Source of the DNA: an uncultured Bacteroidales bacterium
GTDB lineage: Bacteria; Bacteroidota; Bacteroidia; Bacteroidales; UBA932
Direction of reading: 5' to 3'
Assembly (NCBI GenBank): GCA_900317925.1
Contig: ONIQ01000004.1
Location: 1 to 64,000, forward strand
DNA length: 64,000 nt
In this document: one piece after another, positions 36,701-45,045 of the stretch
Layout of the letters: each line of letters starts with the position of its first letter
Position numbering within the stretch: position 1 is the stretch's first letter
Translations under genes and position numbers: made by a program
The notes under the pieces: generated by a model
Database searches by the model: none
Told to the model about the DNA's origin: nothing
The model's input: only the letters and a program-made list of their open reading frames with translations

Positions 36701-36928
36701 GAACTCTCCAGCCGAGCCATCTGTCGTATAAACATACACAGAGTCACGGACAACCCAAGAGAAGGTCTTGCCATCAGCATAGGACGTTTTGGTATCCAAA
36801 GATCCCGTAGCGACAATCGTCACCTCATGGGTAGGGATGTTCGCATCTTCAGGAGAATTCATTTCCTTGGCGCAGGACACTGCAAAGAGGCCTGCCAGTG
36901 CAAGGACACTATAAAGTACTTTCTTCAT
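33800..36928 (-). CDS. Large fimbrillin-like lipoprotein with two internal repeats
   Basis: 1042 residues. The signal MKKVLYSVLALAGLFAVSC gives a lipobox at Cys19. Residues about 30-270 look like a fimbrillin-type beta domain (TKTSYADGKTFSWVVRDSV, EFTGEVKDGY). Two homologous segments follow (about 275-570 and 570-845): each starts with a G-T/A-GKF-D motif, contains VDPYGAAAxAF and YATDGTTPAxxxxAP, and ends with a VKVGKDVxAIxIVVAANA motif. A lipocalin-like C-terminal part (about 860-985) follows. Its role is unknown; surface location is likely. The gene is clearly AT-richer than its neighbours. The start is the ATG of the signal peptide. Confidence 0.8.
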   Translation of the reverse strand: MKKVLYSVLALAGLFAVSCAKEMNSPEDANIPTHEVTIVATGSLDTKTSYADGKTFSWVVRDSVYVYTTDGSAGEFVKFYAKSTAATSEFTGEVKDGYRPNSIAFYPAESSPQTLSGKTYTFLPTTYYEEGRDPYSYTPMVGIAQKDGSFKFSTATGLIKFSFTDLDEKASFVHLKTTGEKISGYFFLNENPYYEMTNVIPVASYARDYMWHEFVRKSDGTAEVVIPIPVGTIKAGCNVMIEDENDNVLFQTTTTKDIVVEPNKVVEIAPLKAKYDWTPVGAGKFIDTKVWADTGWDITKTVDVQIETNGEGVYRVVNPYGAAAAAFDYTIPSTAYGPDDYLTITVLPVGSTLGNIKTTIPGLVNFEKHNTGIVNTKYGVDPFIAHPARWYTTFPTEDYYVANIVAKYATDGTTPAALQLAPRYFWLTDPDAGKGSASNAYLLKNSVVQLLFPGEENLFDLTYEVEFDSMVDETPAQPIAKANVKVGKDVQAIDIVVAANAEAAEAAFSAGTNVVKVTETSSVNVNFPADAKSGSYYIFGKASLDASFNQAMARMISSEEIKYNRTDEWVSLGTGKFVDNFNWNYMGSKATEDALVDVEILANTAEPGHYRLVDPYGAAATAFSYTPSATVTAPSEFVDVYVQTGGYIDFDDFCTGVYYPAYAEATTCISPKSNNFGYGRNYVMKYLADGTTPANIAIAPVFYWPKSGYWTGSNYIDDDGLIQIVFPGATSLVDITATVKYVEITDDTPETAKAKVNVILGSDLSAVKLVIAANATAAKVAMAEGSKVTTATTSGDIDVALPDNPETGDYSVFYTTVPAEGISDVAIREVEGAGSFKYVNPNDDAGWTLADLLGTYKSNNMYIAWYNGSAWQWGESNNYYTIVIEETNDELQGDFRITSIVCETEKSAFNLTVTAEYGPIYGYFNTKTGEVTVPGGQTMYWAGPDAPVLWKGSRQDMGVDLFLDKAGHLTTNEWQCKITTADGKNSYRLLGGVKSVLTSFTRVSVPNSAPVAVAKVNKKQQSYAFSSSAEEVMVAPNKISMK

Positions 36929-36968
36929 AATCTTTTCCTTTTTTGAATCGTTTACAAAGAGCACAACA

Positions 36969-37109
36969 TTAAGACCAGGGGTCAACGGTACCACCGTCGC
37001 CCAGGTCCTCACCGGTAGAACCGCCAATCCCCACAGTCGAAGTGAGGAAATTGGCCTCAAAGAGGGTGTCGAGATACTCGGCACCGGGAGTTAAATACAC
37101 TTTTTTCAT
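36969..37109 (-). CDS. Unannotated 46-residue protein upstream of the lipoprotein
   Basis: ATG at 37109 to TAA at 36969. It begins MKKVYLTPGAEYLDTLFEAN and ends in a Gly/Asp-rich GGSTGEDLGDGGTVDPWS. It lies between a good promoter (37156-37186) and the lipoprotein start, 40 bp upstream of the latter, so it should be translated first on the same mRNA. It has no membrane helix or signal peptide. I do not recognise a characterised family, although short MKKxYxxPxxE-type proteins are frequent in Bacteroidales. Confidence 0.6.
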   Translation of the reverse strand: MKKVYLTPGAEYLDTLFEANFLTSTVGIGGSTGEDLGDGGTVDPWS

Positions 37110-37155
37110 AAAAACTTATGTTTTGAAGTAATTATCAAAAACGCATTATTCGTTG

Positions 37156-37186
37156 CAAAGTTTTGAAATATTTCGCAGAAAAGCAA
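37156..37186 (-). promoter_or_regulatory. Promoter for the 46-residue protein and lipoprotein
   Basis: On the minus strand TTG (plus 37184-37186), 20 bases, then AAACTTTG (plus 37156-37163): a good Bacteroidota match with one deviation in the -7 box. Confidence 0.65.
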
Positions 37187-37540
37187 CATGTAAAACGATT
37201 AAATATGAAATATTTTTCCGTGTCGAAAAATAATGTATTGATTATCAATCGTTTAAAAATTACCTCGTTGTTGATAGGCCTGTTGAAAACCTCCTTATAA
37301 ATCGAAATTAAACATCCGCCACGCCCTTCCCTATTTGGCTGAAAAAGCCGTTTTTTGGGAAAATAAACCTTTTTTTATAAAAAGAAAAAAAATTTTGAAG
37401 AATGCCGTACTTACATTTTATAACCTATTATTCATTTCTGCTTACAGTTTTTTGTTATTTATCGTTTTCCTGCATATTAATTCATACAATTTAAAACGTT
37501 TTCACGCAAAATAAGCCTTTTTTCGAGCCAAATCACACAG

Positions 37541-37572
37541 TTTGGAATATTGAAACATTTTCCCGACCTTTG
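37541..37572 (+). promoter_or_regulatory. Promoter of the SusC/SusD operon
   Basis: TTTG (37541-37544), 20 bases, then GACCTTTG (37565-37572). The spacing is ideal; the TA of the -7 box is replaced by GA. A TTCGCG/CGCGAA inverted pair lies in the predicted leader (about 37576-37602). Confidence 0.6.
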
Positions 37573-37631
37573 CGGTTCGCGTGGAAAGACGATGTTCGCG
37601 AAACAATAAAATTGTGTAAATATATTAACGT

Positions 37632-40600
37632 ATGGGAAAACAGAAAATCATCCTGTTACTGACCTGCCTGATTGCCTGGACGGGCCTTGCCCTGGGCCAG
37701 ACGAAATCAGTCAGCGGTACGGTGGTCGATTCCAAGGGGGAACCCGTCCCCGGTGTCGCCGTCTTTGTGGAAGGGAACACTTCCGTCGGTACCATGACCG
37801 ACATGGACGGTAAATACACCTTGGCCAATGTGCCGGGTTCCGCCAAGTATATCGTTGCCTCCAGCCTGGGCTTCAAGGACGCCCGGAAGCCGGTGGCGGC
37901 CACCGTCAATTTCACCCTGGCAGACGACGCCGAAGTGCTGGAAGCTGCCGTTGCAACGGGTATGCAGCAAGTGGACCGCCGGTTGATGACCGGTTCCACC
38001 GCCAAAGTCGATGCCGATAAAGCCAAGCTCAGCGGTATTGCCGATATCAGCCGTTCCCTGGAAGGCCAGGTGGCCGGCGTGTCCGTGCAGAACGTTTCCG
38101 GTACTTTCGGTACGGCCCCCAAGATCCGTGTCCGCGGCGCCACCTCCATCTACGGTTCTTCCAAACCGCTGTGGGTGGTCGATGGCGTGATCATGGAAGA
38201 TGTGGTGGACGTGAGTGCCGACGACCTTTCCTCCGGTGACGCCACTACCCTGATTTCTTCCGCCATCGCCGGCTTGAACTCCGACGATATCGAATCGTTC
38301 GATATCCTGAAAGACGGATCCGCTACCTCTATATATGGCGCGCGCGCAATGGCGGGCGTTATCGTCGTTACCACGAAGAAAGGAAAGGCGGGCCAGAGCC
38401 ACATCAGCTACACCGGCGAGTACACCTACCGGCTGAAGCCGTCGTACTCCACCTTCAACATCATGAACTCCCAGGACCAGATGTCCATCTACCAGGAGCT
38501 CCAGCAGAAAGGTTACCTCAACTACGCCGAGACCGCAAACCGCATGAACAGCGGTATCTACGGCAAGATGTACCAGCTGATTACCCAGTATGATGCGACC
38601 TCGGGCCGATTCGGTCTGCAGAACACCCCCGAAGCCATTGCGGCTTACCTCAAGGCCGCCGAATACCGCAACACCGACTGGTTCGACCTCCTGTTCAAGA
38701 GTTCCATCCAGCACAACCACTCCATTTCCACCTCCGGCGGTACCGAGAAGGCCAACTACTACGCCTCCCTGTCGGTGATGTCGGATCCGGGTTGGACCCA
38801 GCAGAGCGAGGTGCAGCGTTACACGGCTAACTTGAATACGACGTACAAGATTCTGAACAACCTGTCGCTGAACATGATTTCCAACGCATCGTACCGTAAG
38901 CAGCGCGCTCCCGGTACCCTGAGCAGTGAAATCGACCCGGTTTACGGTGAGGTTAAGCGCGACTTCGATATCAACCCGTACTCCTACGCGCTGAATACTT
39001 CCCGCGCGCTGGATCCGAACGACTTCTACGTGCGCAACTACGCCAAGTTCAACATCATGCATGAGTTGGACAACAACTATATCAACCTGAATGTGACGGA
39101 CTTCCGTATTCAGGGAGAATTGAAGTACAAGGTGATTCCGGAACTGGAACTCAGTGCCATCGGTGCGGCCAAGTACACCGCATCCTCGCAGGAGCACAAC
39201 ATCCTGGACAATTCCAACCAGGCCATGGCCTACCGCGAAATGGGTACGTCCACCATCCGCAACTCCAACCCCTTCCTGTACACCGATCCCGACAACCCGT
39301 ACGCCCTGCCGATTTCCGTTCTGCCGAACGGCGGTATCTACGAACGTACGGATAACAACATGATCGGCTACGACTTCCGTACCACGGCCAACTTCAGCAA
39401 GACCTTCGCCGACAAGCACATCGTGAACCTGTTCGGCGGTATGGAAATCAACGACATCACCCGCCACAGCACGTGGTTCCGCGGCTGGGGTCTGCAGTAC
39501 AACATGGGCGAGATTCCGAACTACGCCTACCAGGTGTTCAAGCAGGGTTCCGAGCAAAATGCCAACTATTATACCTATTTATATAGCTACGACCGCAGCG
39601 CCGCCTTCTTCGCCAACGGCACTTACTCGTACAAAGGCCGGTACGTAATCAACGGCACCTACCGGTACGAGGGTACGAACAAACTGGGCAAGAGCCGCAG
39701 CGCCCGCTGGCTTCCTACCTGGAACATTTCCGGTGCCTGGAACATCAGCGACGAGCCGTGGTGGAATCCCCTTTCGAATACGATTTCGCACTTGAGCGTA
39801 AAAGCCTCCTACTCCCTGACGGCAGACCGCGGCCCCAAGAACGTGACCAACTCCACCGTCGTGATCCGGAGCCATACCCCCTGGCGTCCTACCACCGATG
39901 TGCGTGAGACGGCGCTGGATATCAGCCAGCTGGCCAACAGCGAGCTCACCTACGAGAAGAAGCACGAGTTGAATATCGGCTTCGAGGCCGGTTTCTTCGA
40001 CAACCGCATCAGCACCACCTTCGACTGGTACAAGCGTAACAACTACGACCTGATCGGTATCGTCAACACCCCGGGCGTGGGCGGCGAAGTCCAGAAGTAC
40101 GGCAATGTGGCGGCCATGAAGTCCGGCGGATGGGAACTCAGCTTGACCACCCAGAACATCAAGAAGAAGAACTTCACCTGGACCACCAACTTCATCTATT
40201 CGCATTCCCACAATGAAGTGACCCAGCTGGAGAACAATGTCCGCGTGATCGACCTGATCACCGGTACCGGTTTCGCCAAGCAGGGATATCCGGTGCGCGG
40301 TATCTTCTCCATCCCGTTCATGGGACTGAACGAAGAGGGTCTGCCGACCTTCCTGGATCAGGAATCCGTGTATGATTTGATGGGCGAACTGGAGAAGCCG
40401 AGCGTTTCCGTGAGCGGCATCTACTTCCAAACCTCCGAACCCGAAAAGATGAAGTTCCTGGAGTATTCCGGAAGCGCCGATCCCACCGACGTGGGTTCCC
40501 TGGGCAACGTGTTTACCTGGAAAGGCTTCCGTCTGAACGTCTTCATCACCTATTCTTTCGGCAACGTGGTGCGTCTGGACCCGGTGTTCAGCAACACCTA

Positions 40601-40997
40601 CAACGACCTGGATTCCATGCCGAAGGAATTCAACAACCGCTGGACCGTTCCGGGCGACGAACTCAAAACGGATGTTCCGGTTATTGCCAGTGCCATCCAG
40701 AACAAGACCGACACCCATTTGGCCTATGCGTACAACGCCTACAACTACTCCACGGCCCGTATCGCCAAGGGTGACTTCATTCGTATGAAGGAAATCTCCC
40801 TTACGTATGACTTCCCGAGGAAATGGATCGAGCCGCTGAAGATGAACAACCTGTCTCTCAAAGTGCAGGCTACCAACCTCTTCCTGATTTACGCCGACAA
40901 GAAGCTGAACGGCCAGGATCCGGAATTCTTCAACACGGGCGGTGTGGCCGTCCCGCTGCCGAAGCAGTTCACCGTAACCCTGAAGATCGGCCTTTAA
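37632..40997 (+). CDS. SusC/RagA-type TonB-linked outer-membrane transporter
   Basis: 1121 residues. A signal peptide (1-22, ALGQ) precedes a carboxypeptidase-regulatory-like domain (about 25-100, VSGTVVDSKGEPVPGVAVFVEG), the plug domain (about 120-235, with the SusC signature DGSATSIYGARAMAGVIVVTT), and a beta barrel ending in KQFTVTLKIGL. It works with its SusD partner in TonB-driven import of large substrates. It is followed by susD after 19 bp. No glycoside hydrolase is near; a zinc metallohydrolase is. Confidence 0.97.
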   Translation: MGKQKIILLLTCLIAWTGLALGQTKSVSGTVVDSKGEPVPGVAVFVEGNTSVGTMTDMDGKYTLANVPGSAKYIVASSLGFKDARKPVAATVNFTLADDAEVLEAAVATGMQQVDRRLMTGSTAKVDADKAKLSGIADISRSLEGQVAGVSVQNVSGTFGTAPKIRVRGATSIYGSSKPLWVVDGVIMEDVVDVSADDLSSGDATTLISSAIAGLNSDDIESFDILKDGSATSIYGARAMAGVIVVTTKKGKAGQSHISYTGEYTYRLKPSYSTFNIMNSQDQMSIYQELQQKGYLNYAETANRMNSGIYGKMYQLITQYDATSGRFGLQNTPEAIAAYLKAAEYRNTDWFDLLFKSSIQHNHSISTSGGTEKANYYASLSVMSDPGWTQQSEVQRYTANLNTTYKILNNLSLNMISNASYRKQRAPGTLSSEIDPVYGEVKRDFDINPYSYALNTSRALDPNDFYVRNYAKFNIMHELDNNYINLNVTDFRIQGELKYKVIPELELSAIGAAKYTASSQEHNILDNSNQAMAYREMGTSTIRNSNPFLYTDPDNPYALPISVLPNGGIYERTDNNMIGYDFRTTANFSKTFADKHIVNLFGGMEINDITRHSTWFRGWGLQYNMGEIPNYAYQVFKQGSEQNANYYTYLYSYDRSAAFFANGTYSYKGRYVINGTYRYEGTNKLGKSRSARWLPTWNISGAWNISDEPWWNPLSNTISHLSVKASYSLTADRGPKNVTNSTVVIRSHTPWRPTTDVRETALDISQLANSELTYEKKHELNIGFEAGFFDNRISTTFDWYKRNNYDLIGIVNTPGVGGEVQKYGNVAAMKSGGWELSLTTQNIKKKNFTWTTNFIYSHSHNEVTQLENNVRVIDLITGTGFAKQGYPVRGIFSIPFMGLNEEGLPTFLDQESVYDLMGELEKPSVSVSGIYFQTSEPEKMKFLEYSGSADPTDVGSLGNVFTWKGFRLNVFITYSFGNVVRLDPVFSNTYNDLDSMPKEFNNRWTVPGDELKTDVPVIASAIQNKTDTHLAYAYNAYNYSTARIAKGDFIRMKEISLTYDFPRKWIEPLKMNNLSLKVQATNLFLIYADKKLNGQDPEFFNTGGVAVPLPKQFTVTLKIGL

Positions 40998-41016
40998 TGC
41001 ATAGGAGGAAATGAAT

Positions 41017-42657
41017 ATGAAAAAGATTTTCTATACTTTGGTTCTCGCGGCCCTCGTCCTGACCGGTTGCGACAAGTTCCTCGACAAGATGCCGGATAAC
41101 CGCGCCGAGATTGATACCCCGGAAAAGATCCGGGCCCTGCTCGTGTCGGCTTATCCCAGCACCGACTATATGCTTGTGACCGAGTTCATGTCCGACAACG
41201 TGGACGACTACGGCAAGAACAACCCCAACACCGACCGTTTCATCGACCAGGTTTTCGCCTGGGATGATGTGACGGAGAGCGACAACGAAGATCCCGAATC
41301 TGTCTGGGGTTCCTGCTATGGCGCCGTTGCCTGTGCGAACGAGGCCCTCAAGGCCATCGACCTCCTGACGGAGCAAGATCCTACGCTGGACCTGCGCGCC
41401 GAGCGTGCCGAAGCCCTGCTGTGCCGTGCCTATGGTCACTTTATCCTGGTGAACGTTTTCTGCATGGCGTACAACTCGGTTACCAGTACCAAAGATGCCG
41501 GCATTCCGTACATCACCGATCCGGAAACGACCCTGAAGCCCGCCTATGAGCGTGGCAATGTGGCCGACGTGTACGAAAAGATCGGCAAAGATCTCGAGGC
41601 GGCCCTTCCCAATGTTTCGGACAAATACTACACCGTCCCGAAATACCACTTCAACCCGAAAGCAGCCTATGCCTTCGCCGCCCGCTATTACCTCTATCAC
41701 GAGGAGTGGGAAAAGAGTGTGGAGTACGCCACCAAGTGCCTGGGTGCCGAACCGGCCTCCATGCTGCGCGACTGGGCTTACCAGGCTACCATGACGCAGA
41801 AGTACACGCCGATCGTCGAGCATTACATTGATGCCAACCTGAACTGCAACCTGCTGCTCATGACCGCTTATTCCAAGATGGGTCTGGCATTCGGTCCCTA
41901 TTCCGTCTATTCCCGGTACGCCCATGGCAATTACCTGGCCGAAACCGAAACCGGCCTGGCCATCGCCAACCTGTGGAACGGCGGCAACAGCACCTACTAC
42001 ATGCCCATGAAGATTTACTCTGCCACCAATTTGGACAAGACCATCTTCTGGAAGCTTCCCTATCTGTTCGAGTACACCGACCCGGTGGCCCGTATCGGTT
42101 ACTATCGTACGGTCTATCCCGCCTTCGCGGCCGACCAGGTCCTCCTGGAGCGTGCCGAGGCCAACATCCTGCGGGGCGAAGAGCACTATCAGGAAGCCAT
42201 CGACGACATGAACCTCTGGGTCAAGAACATTGCGTCCGGTGATGAGGAGAAACTTCCGCGCACCCTGGACATAACGCGTATCAACGACTGGTTCAACAAC
42301 ATGCGCTATGCCGTCTGGGACACTTCCCGCGTGAAGAAACACCTGAATCCGTACTTTGAGATTGGCGCAGAAGGCGGCACCAAAGAGAACATGCTCCAGG
42401 CCGTCCTCGCCCTCAAGCGAATCGAGCAACTGGGCCAGGGTCTCCGCCTGTTCGATATCAAGCGGTACGGTATCGAGATCCACCGCCGCATCATCAATGC
42501 CGCCGGCCGGCCTTACCGCCAGACGGGTACGCTTACCGCGCATGACCAGCGGCAGGCCGTCCAGATTCCAAAGAAGGTCCGTGACGCCGGTATTACGGCC
42601 AACCCGCGACTGCTGGAGACTGAAGTTACCGAAATGATCACCAATTATCATGAATAG
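41017..42657 (+). CDS. SusD/RagB-type outer-membrane lipoprotein
   Basis: 546 residues. The lipobox LTGC gives Cys18. The SusD helical scaffold is recognisable (SVWGSCYGAVACANEALKAI; RAERAEALLCRAYGHFIL), with RagB/SusD C-terminal features (KRIEQLGQGLRLFDIKRYG). It caps the SusC barrel and binds substrate. AGGAGG at 41003-41008 lies 8 bases before the ATG at 41017 but only 2 before an ATG at 41011, which decides the start. Confidence 0.95.
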   Translation: MKKIFYTLVLAALVLTGCDKFLDKMPDNRAEIDTPEKIRALLVSAYPSTDYMLVTEFMSDNVDDYGKNNPNTDRFIDQVFAWDDVTESDNEDPESVWGSCYGAVACANEALKAIDLLTEQDPTLDLRAERAEALLCRAYGHFILVNVFCMAYNSVTSTKDAGIPYITDPETTLKPAYERGNVADVYEKIGKDLEAALPNVSDKYYTVPKYHFNPKAAYAFAARYYLYHEEWEKSVEYATKCLGAEPASMLRDWAYQATMTQKYTPIVEHYIDANLNCNLLLMTAYSKMGLAFGPYSVYSRYAHGNYLAETETGLAIANLWNGGNSTYYMPMKIYSATNLDKTIFWKLPYLFEYTDPVARIGYYRTVYPAFAADQVLLERAEANILRGEEHYQEAIDDMNLWVKNIASGDEEKLPRTLDITRINDWFNNMRYAVWDTSRVKKHLNPYFEIGAEGGTKENMLQAVLALKRIEQLGQGLRLFDIKRYGIEIHRRIINAAGRPYRQTGTLTAHDQRQAVQIPKKVRDAGITANPRLLETEVTEMITNYHE

Positions 42658-42661
42658 CCTT

Positions 42662-43582
42662 ATGAAACAGTATATCCACACTTTGCTGGCCGCCGTAGCG
42701 GTGGTCACGCTCCTGGGCAGCTGTGTCAAGGATGAGCTGAACGAAAACAGCGTCATCAAGGTTACCGAAACCGAAAAGAACGATTTCGACCGCTGGCTGG
42801 AAGCCAACTTCCTGCTGCCGTACAATATCGCCTTCAAATATCGGTTCGAGATGAACGAATCGAACATGAACTATTTCGAGGTTCCGGCGAAAGAGGACTG
42901 GTCTATCGTGATGGCCCACCTGGTGAAGTATCTCTGCGTGGAGACCTATGACGAGGTGGCCGGTATCGCGTTCACCCGCACCTATTTCCCGAAGATGTTC
43001 TTCCTCACCGGCACCTGGGAGTACCGCAACAACGGTACCATCATCCTGGGTACGGCCGAAGGCGGCAAGAAGATCTTCCTGGCCGGTATCAACTTCCTGG
43101 AAGAGGCCATGACCGCCGGTTATGGCGACCGGAAAGGTGATCCGCAGGAATCCCTCAACCACTACTACATCAAGACCATCCACCACGAGTTTACCCATAT
43201 TCTGAACCAGCAGAAGGAGTATCCCGTCGAGTTCCAGATGATTACCGGTGACGCTTACGTGGCAGATTCCTGGAGCGAATCCCCTTACAACAAGGAATAC
43301 CTGCAGAACGGTTTCATTACCGCCTATGCCCAGCATTCCGACACGGAGGACTTCGCCGAGATGGTGTCCGAATTCATTACCCATAACGAGGCCTGGTGGG
43401 CGGAACAGATTACCAACGCCGGCGAAAAGGGCCGGCTCATCAATGCCAAACTGGATGTCGTCCGCAATTACATGAAGGACTCCTTCAACATCGACCTGGA
43501 CCAGCTCCGCGCCACGGTGCTGCGCCGCCAGAAAGACGTGTTCGACGGCCAGGTAGACCTTCACAGCGTTAAAATCCAATAA
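42662..43582 (+). CDS. Import-associated zinc metallohydrolase lipoprotein
   Basis: 306 residues from the ATG at 42662; an overlapping ATG at 42650 is also possible. The lipobox LGSC gives Cys21. The zinc motif HEFTH is at residues 175-179, with a downstream Glu-containing DTEDFAEMVSEF that may supply the third ligand. The protein resembles the HExxH lipoproteins that accompany SusC/SusD pairs and probably cleaves or handles the imported substrate. It is immediately downstream of susD. Confidence 0.88.
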   Translation: MKQYIHTLLAAVAVVTLLGSCVKDELNENSVIKVTETEKNDFDRWLEANFLLPYNIAFKYRFEMNESNMNYFEVPAKEDWSIVMAHLVKYLCVETYDEVAGIAFTRTYFPKMFFLTGTWEYRNNGTIILGTAEGGKKIFLAGINFLEEAMTAGYGDRKGDPQESLNHYYIKTIHHEFTHILNQQKEYPVEFQMITGDAYVADSWSESPYNKEYLQNGFITAYAQHSDTEDFAEMVSEFITHNEAWWAEQITNAGEKGRLINAKLDVVRNYMKDSFNIDLDQLRATVLRRQKDVFDGQVDLHSVKIQ

Positions 43583-43593
43583 TTGACACGGAT

Positions 43594-45033
43594 ATGAAAA
43601 AGACTACCTATATTATCTTTTGCATCCTGGGCCTGGCTCTTTCCGTCACCTCTTGCCTGAAGAGTTACGTGGCTGAATTCGACCAGAGCTCGGCCGAGCG
43701 AATGGAACAATTCCTGAGCGAAATCAAGGATATGCTCATCAGCGAGCAGTACGGCTGGCGGATGGAGTATTATGTGGGTAATGAAGAAGGCGAAAAAGGC
43801 GGCTTCAACATAGGCCTCAAATTTGGTGAGAACATAGGCGAAGAGCTTCAAGATACCGTCCGTGTGCTCAGCGAAGAGGACCCGACCGCCCCGTCTACCA
43901 GCCGCTACATCCTTCGCAGCGACAGCGGTCCGGTCCTGGCCTTCGACACTTTCAACCCCATCCTGCACAAATATGGCACTCCCAGTTCCGATTTTTACGA
44001 GGGCCAGGGCGGTGATTACGAATTCTTTATCACCGGCTATGACAAGGAAACCAAGAGCATCTCGCTGAAAGGCAAACGCAACGGCAAAATCTGCAAGATG
44101 TTCCCGCTCACCGAACCGATGCAGACGTATATCGACCGGATATATGATCATTCGCAGAACTTCTATATCAGCACCTTCGACGGTTTTATCGGCGACAAGA
44201 AGGTCACCGGTGAAATAGACGTAACCAACCATCAGTTTATTGCATACGAGATGGAAGAATACGGCAAGGATCCTAAAACCGGAGAACCCCTGTATGATAT
44301 TGCTGAAACCCGTACGGCTTCCTATATCCTTTCCGATAACGGTATCCAGTTCTACGAGCCGTTGGAAGTCTTTGGGGAAAAGCTGGAAGCGATGGAATTC
44401 AACTTCGATATGGCCAAAACCGATACTACCCTCAACGTTCCTTCCAAGAGTATCAAATGGAAAGCCCATATTCCTATTGACTGGCTTCCTTATAGTTTCT
44501 ATATTGGAGATTATATCTTATCATATGAAAATGGGAGTATCAATATTTCTTTAGTTCAAGAAGAAGATAAGAAAACGCTTCGGGTTAAAGGAATAAGTTC
44601 CAGCTTCGATCTCATTTGCAAATACGATATTAAAACTGGCCGGATTGGCTTGCGGTATCAATCTGTCCGTAAACCGGGAACTAACGATTCCATCATTGAC
44701 GAAGACCACCTAATTGTAGTTCTGCTTCCATGGGCTTTATCCGATGGCTCCGGCGGCTTGTGGATGAATTCCAATTGCGGTATGGATGCCGTCTTAAAAT
44801 TGTCCACCAATCTGGTTACCGGTGAGGTAGATATCGAAAAGAGTCTGGAGAAACCCACTTTTGTCTGGACAGATGCCGGGCTGACCCGGACATTTATTAC
44901 AACGTCTTTCCTGCTGTATTATTATGACACGGACGATACGGCTGAAAGTCCGTATTACGGACAAGCTGACAAATATTCTTTCACTCGTGGCAATAATCAA
45001 CTTGCCTATTTGAAACAACTCGTAAAAAAATAG
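43594..45033 (+). CDS. DUF4302-family lipoprotein
   Basis: 479 residues. The lipobox VTSC gives Cys21, followed by EQFLSEIKDMLISEQYGWRM near the N-terminus, typical of DUF4302 proteins in SusCD-metallohydrolase operons. It is beta-rich and may contribute to substrate binding at the surface. Base composition changes within the gene: the first 880 bases match the GC-rich neighbours, and from about 44480 the sequence becomes distinctly AT-rich. Confidence 0.82.
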   Translation: MKKTTYIIFCILGLALSVTSCLKSYVAEFDQSSAERMEQFLSEIKDMLISEQYGWRMEYYVGNEEGEKGGFNIGLKFGENIGEELQDTVRVLSEEDPTAPSTSRYILRSDSGPVLAFDTFNPILHKYGTPSSDFYEGQGGDYEFFITGYDKETKSISLKGKRNGKICKMFPLTEPMQTYIDRIYDHSQNFYISTFDGFIGDKKVTGEIDVTNHQFIAYEMEEYGKDPKTGEPLYDIAETRTASYILSDNGIQFYEPLEVFGEKLEAMEFNFDMAKTDTTLNVPSKSIKWKAHIPIDWLPYSFYIGDYILSYENGSINISLVQEEDKKTLRVKGISSSFDLICKYDIKTGRIGLRYQSVRKPGTNDSIIDEDHLIVVLLPWALSDGSGGLWMNSNCGMDAVLKLSTNLVTGEVDIEKSLEKPTFVWTDAGLTRTFITTSFLLYYYDTDDTAESPYYGQADKYSFTRGNNQLAYLKQLVKK

Positions 45034-45045
45034 GAGGGCAAAAAG

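Larger units (their letters stand above)
37110..37631. other. AT-rich divergent intergenic region upstream of susC
   Basis: 522 bases, much AT-richer than the surroundings. It holds two divergent promoters (separate entries) and a short hairpin GGCT/AGCC followed by T6 (about 37337-37355, plus). No gene is seen. No sigma/anti-sigma gene pair is present beside the susC gene. Confidence 0.7.

Noticed and set aside
37337..37355. Plus-strand terminator or small RNA end in the susC upstream region
   Set aside because: The stem is only 4 bp and no transcript source upstream on the plus strand is visible.
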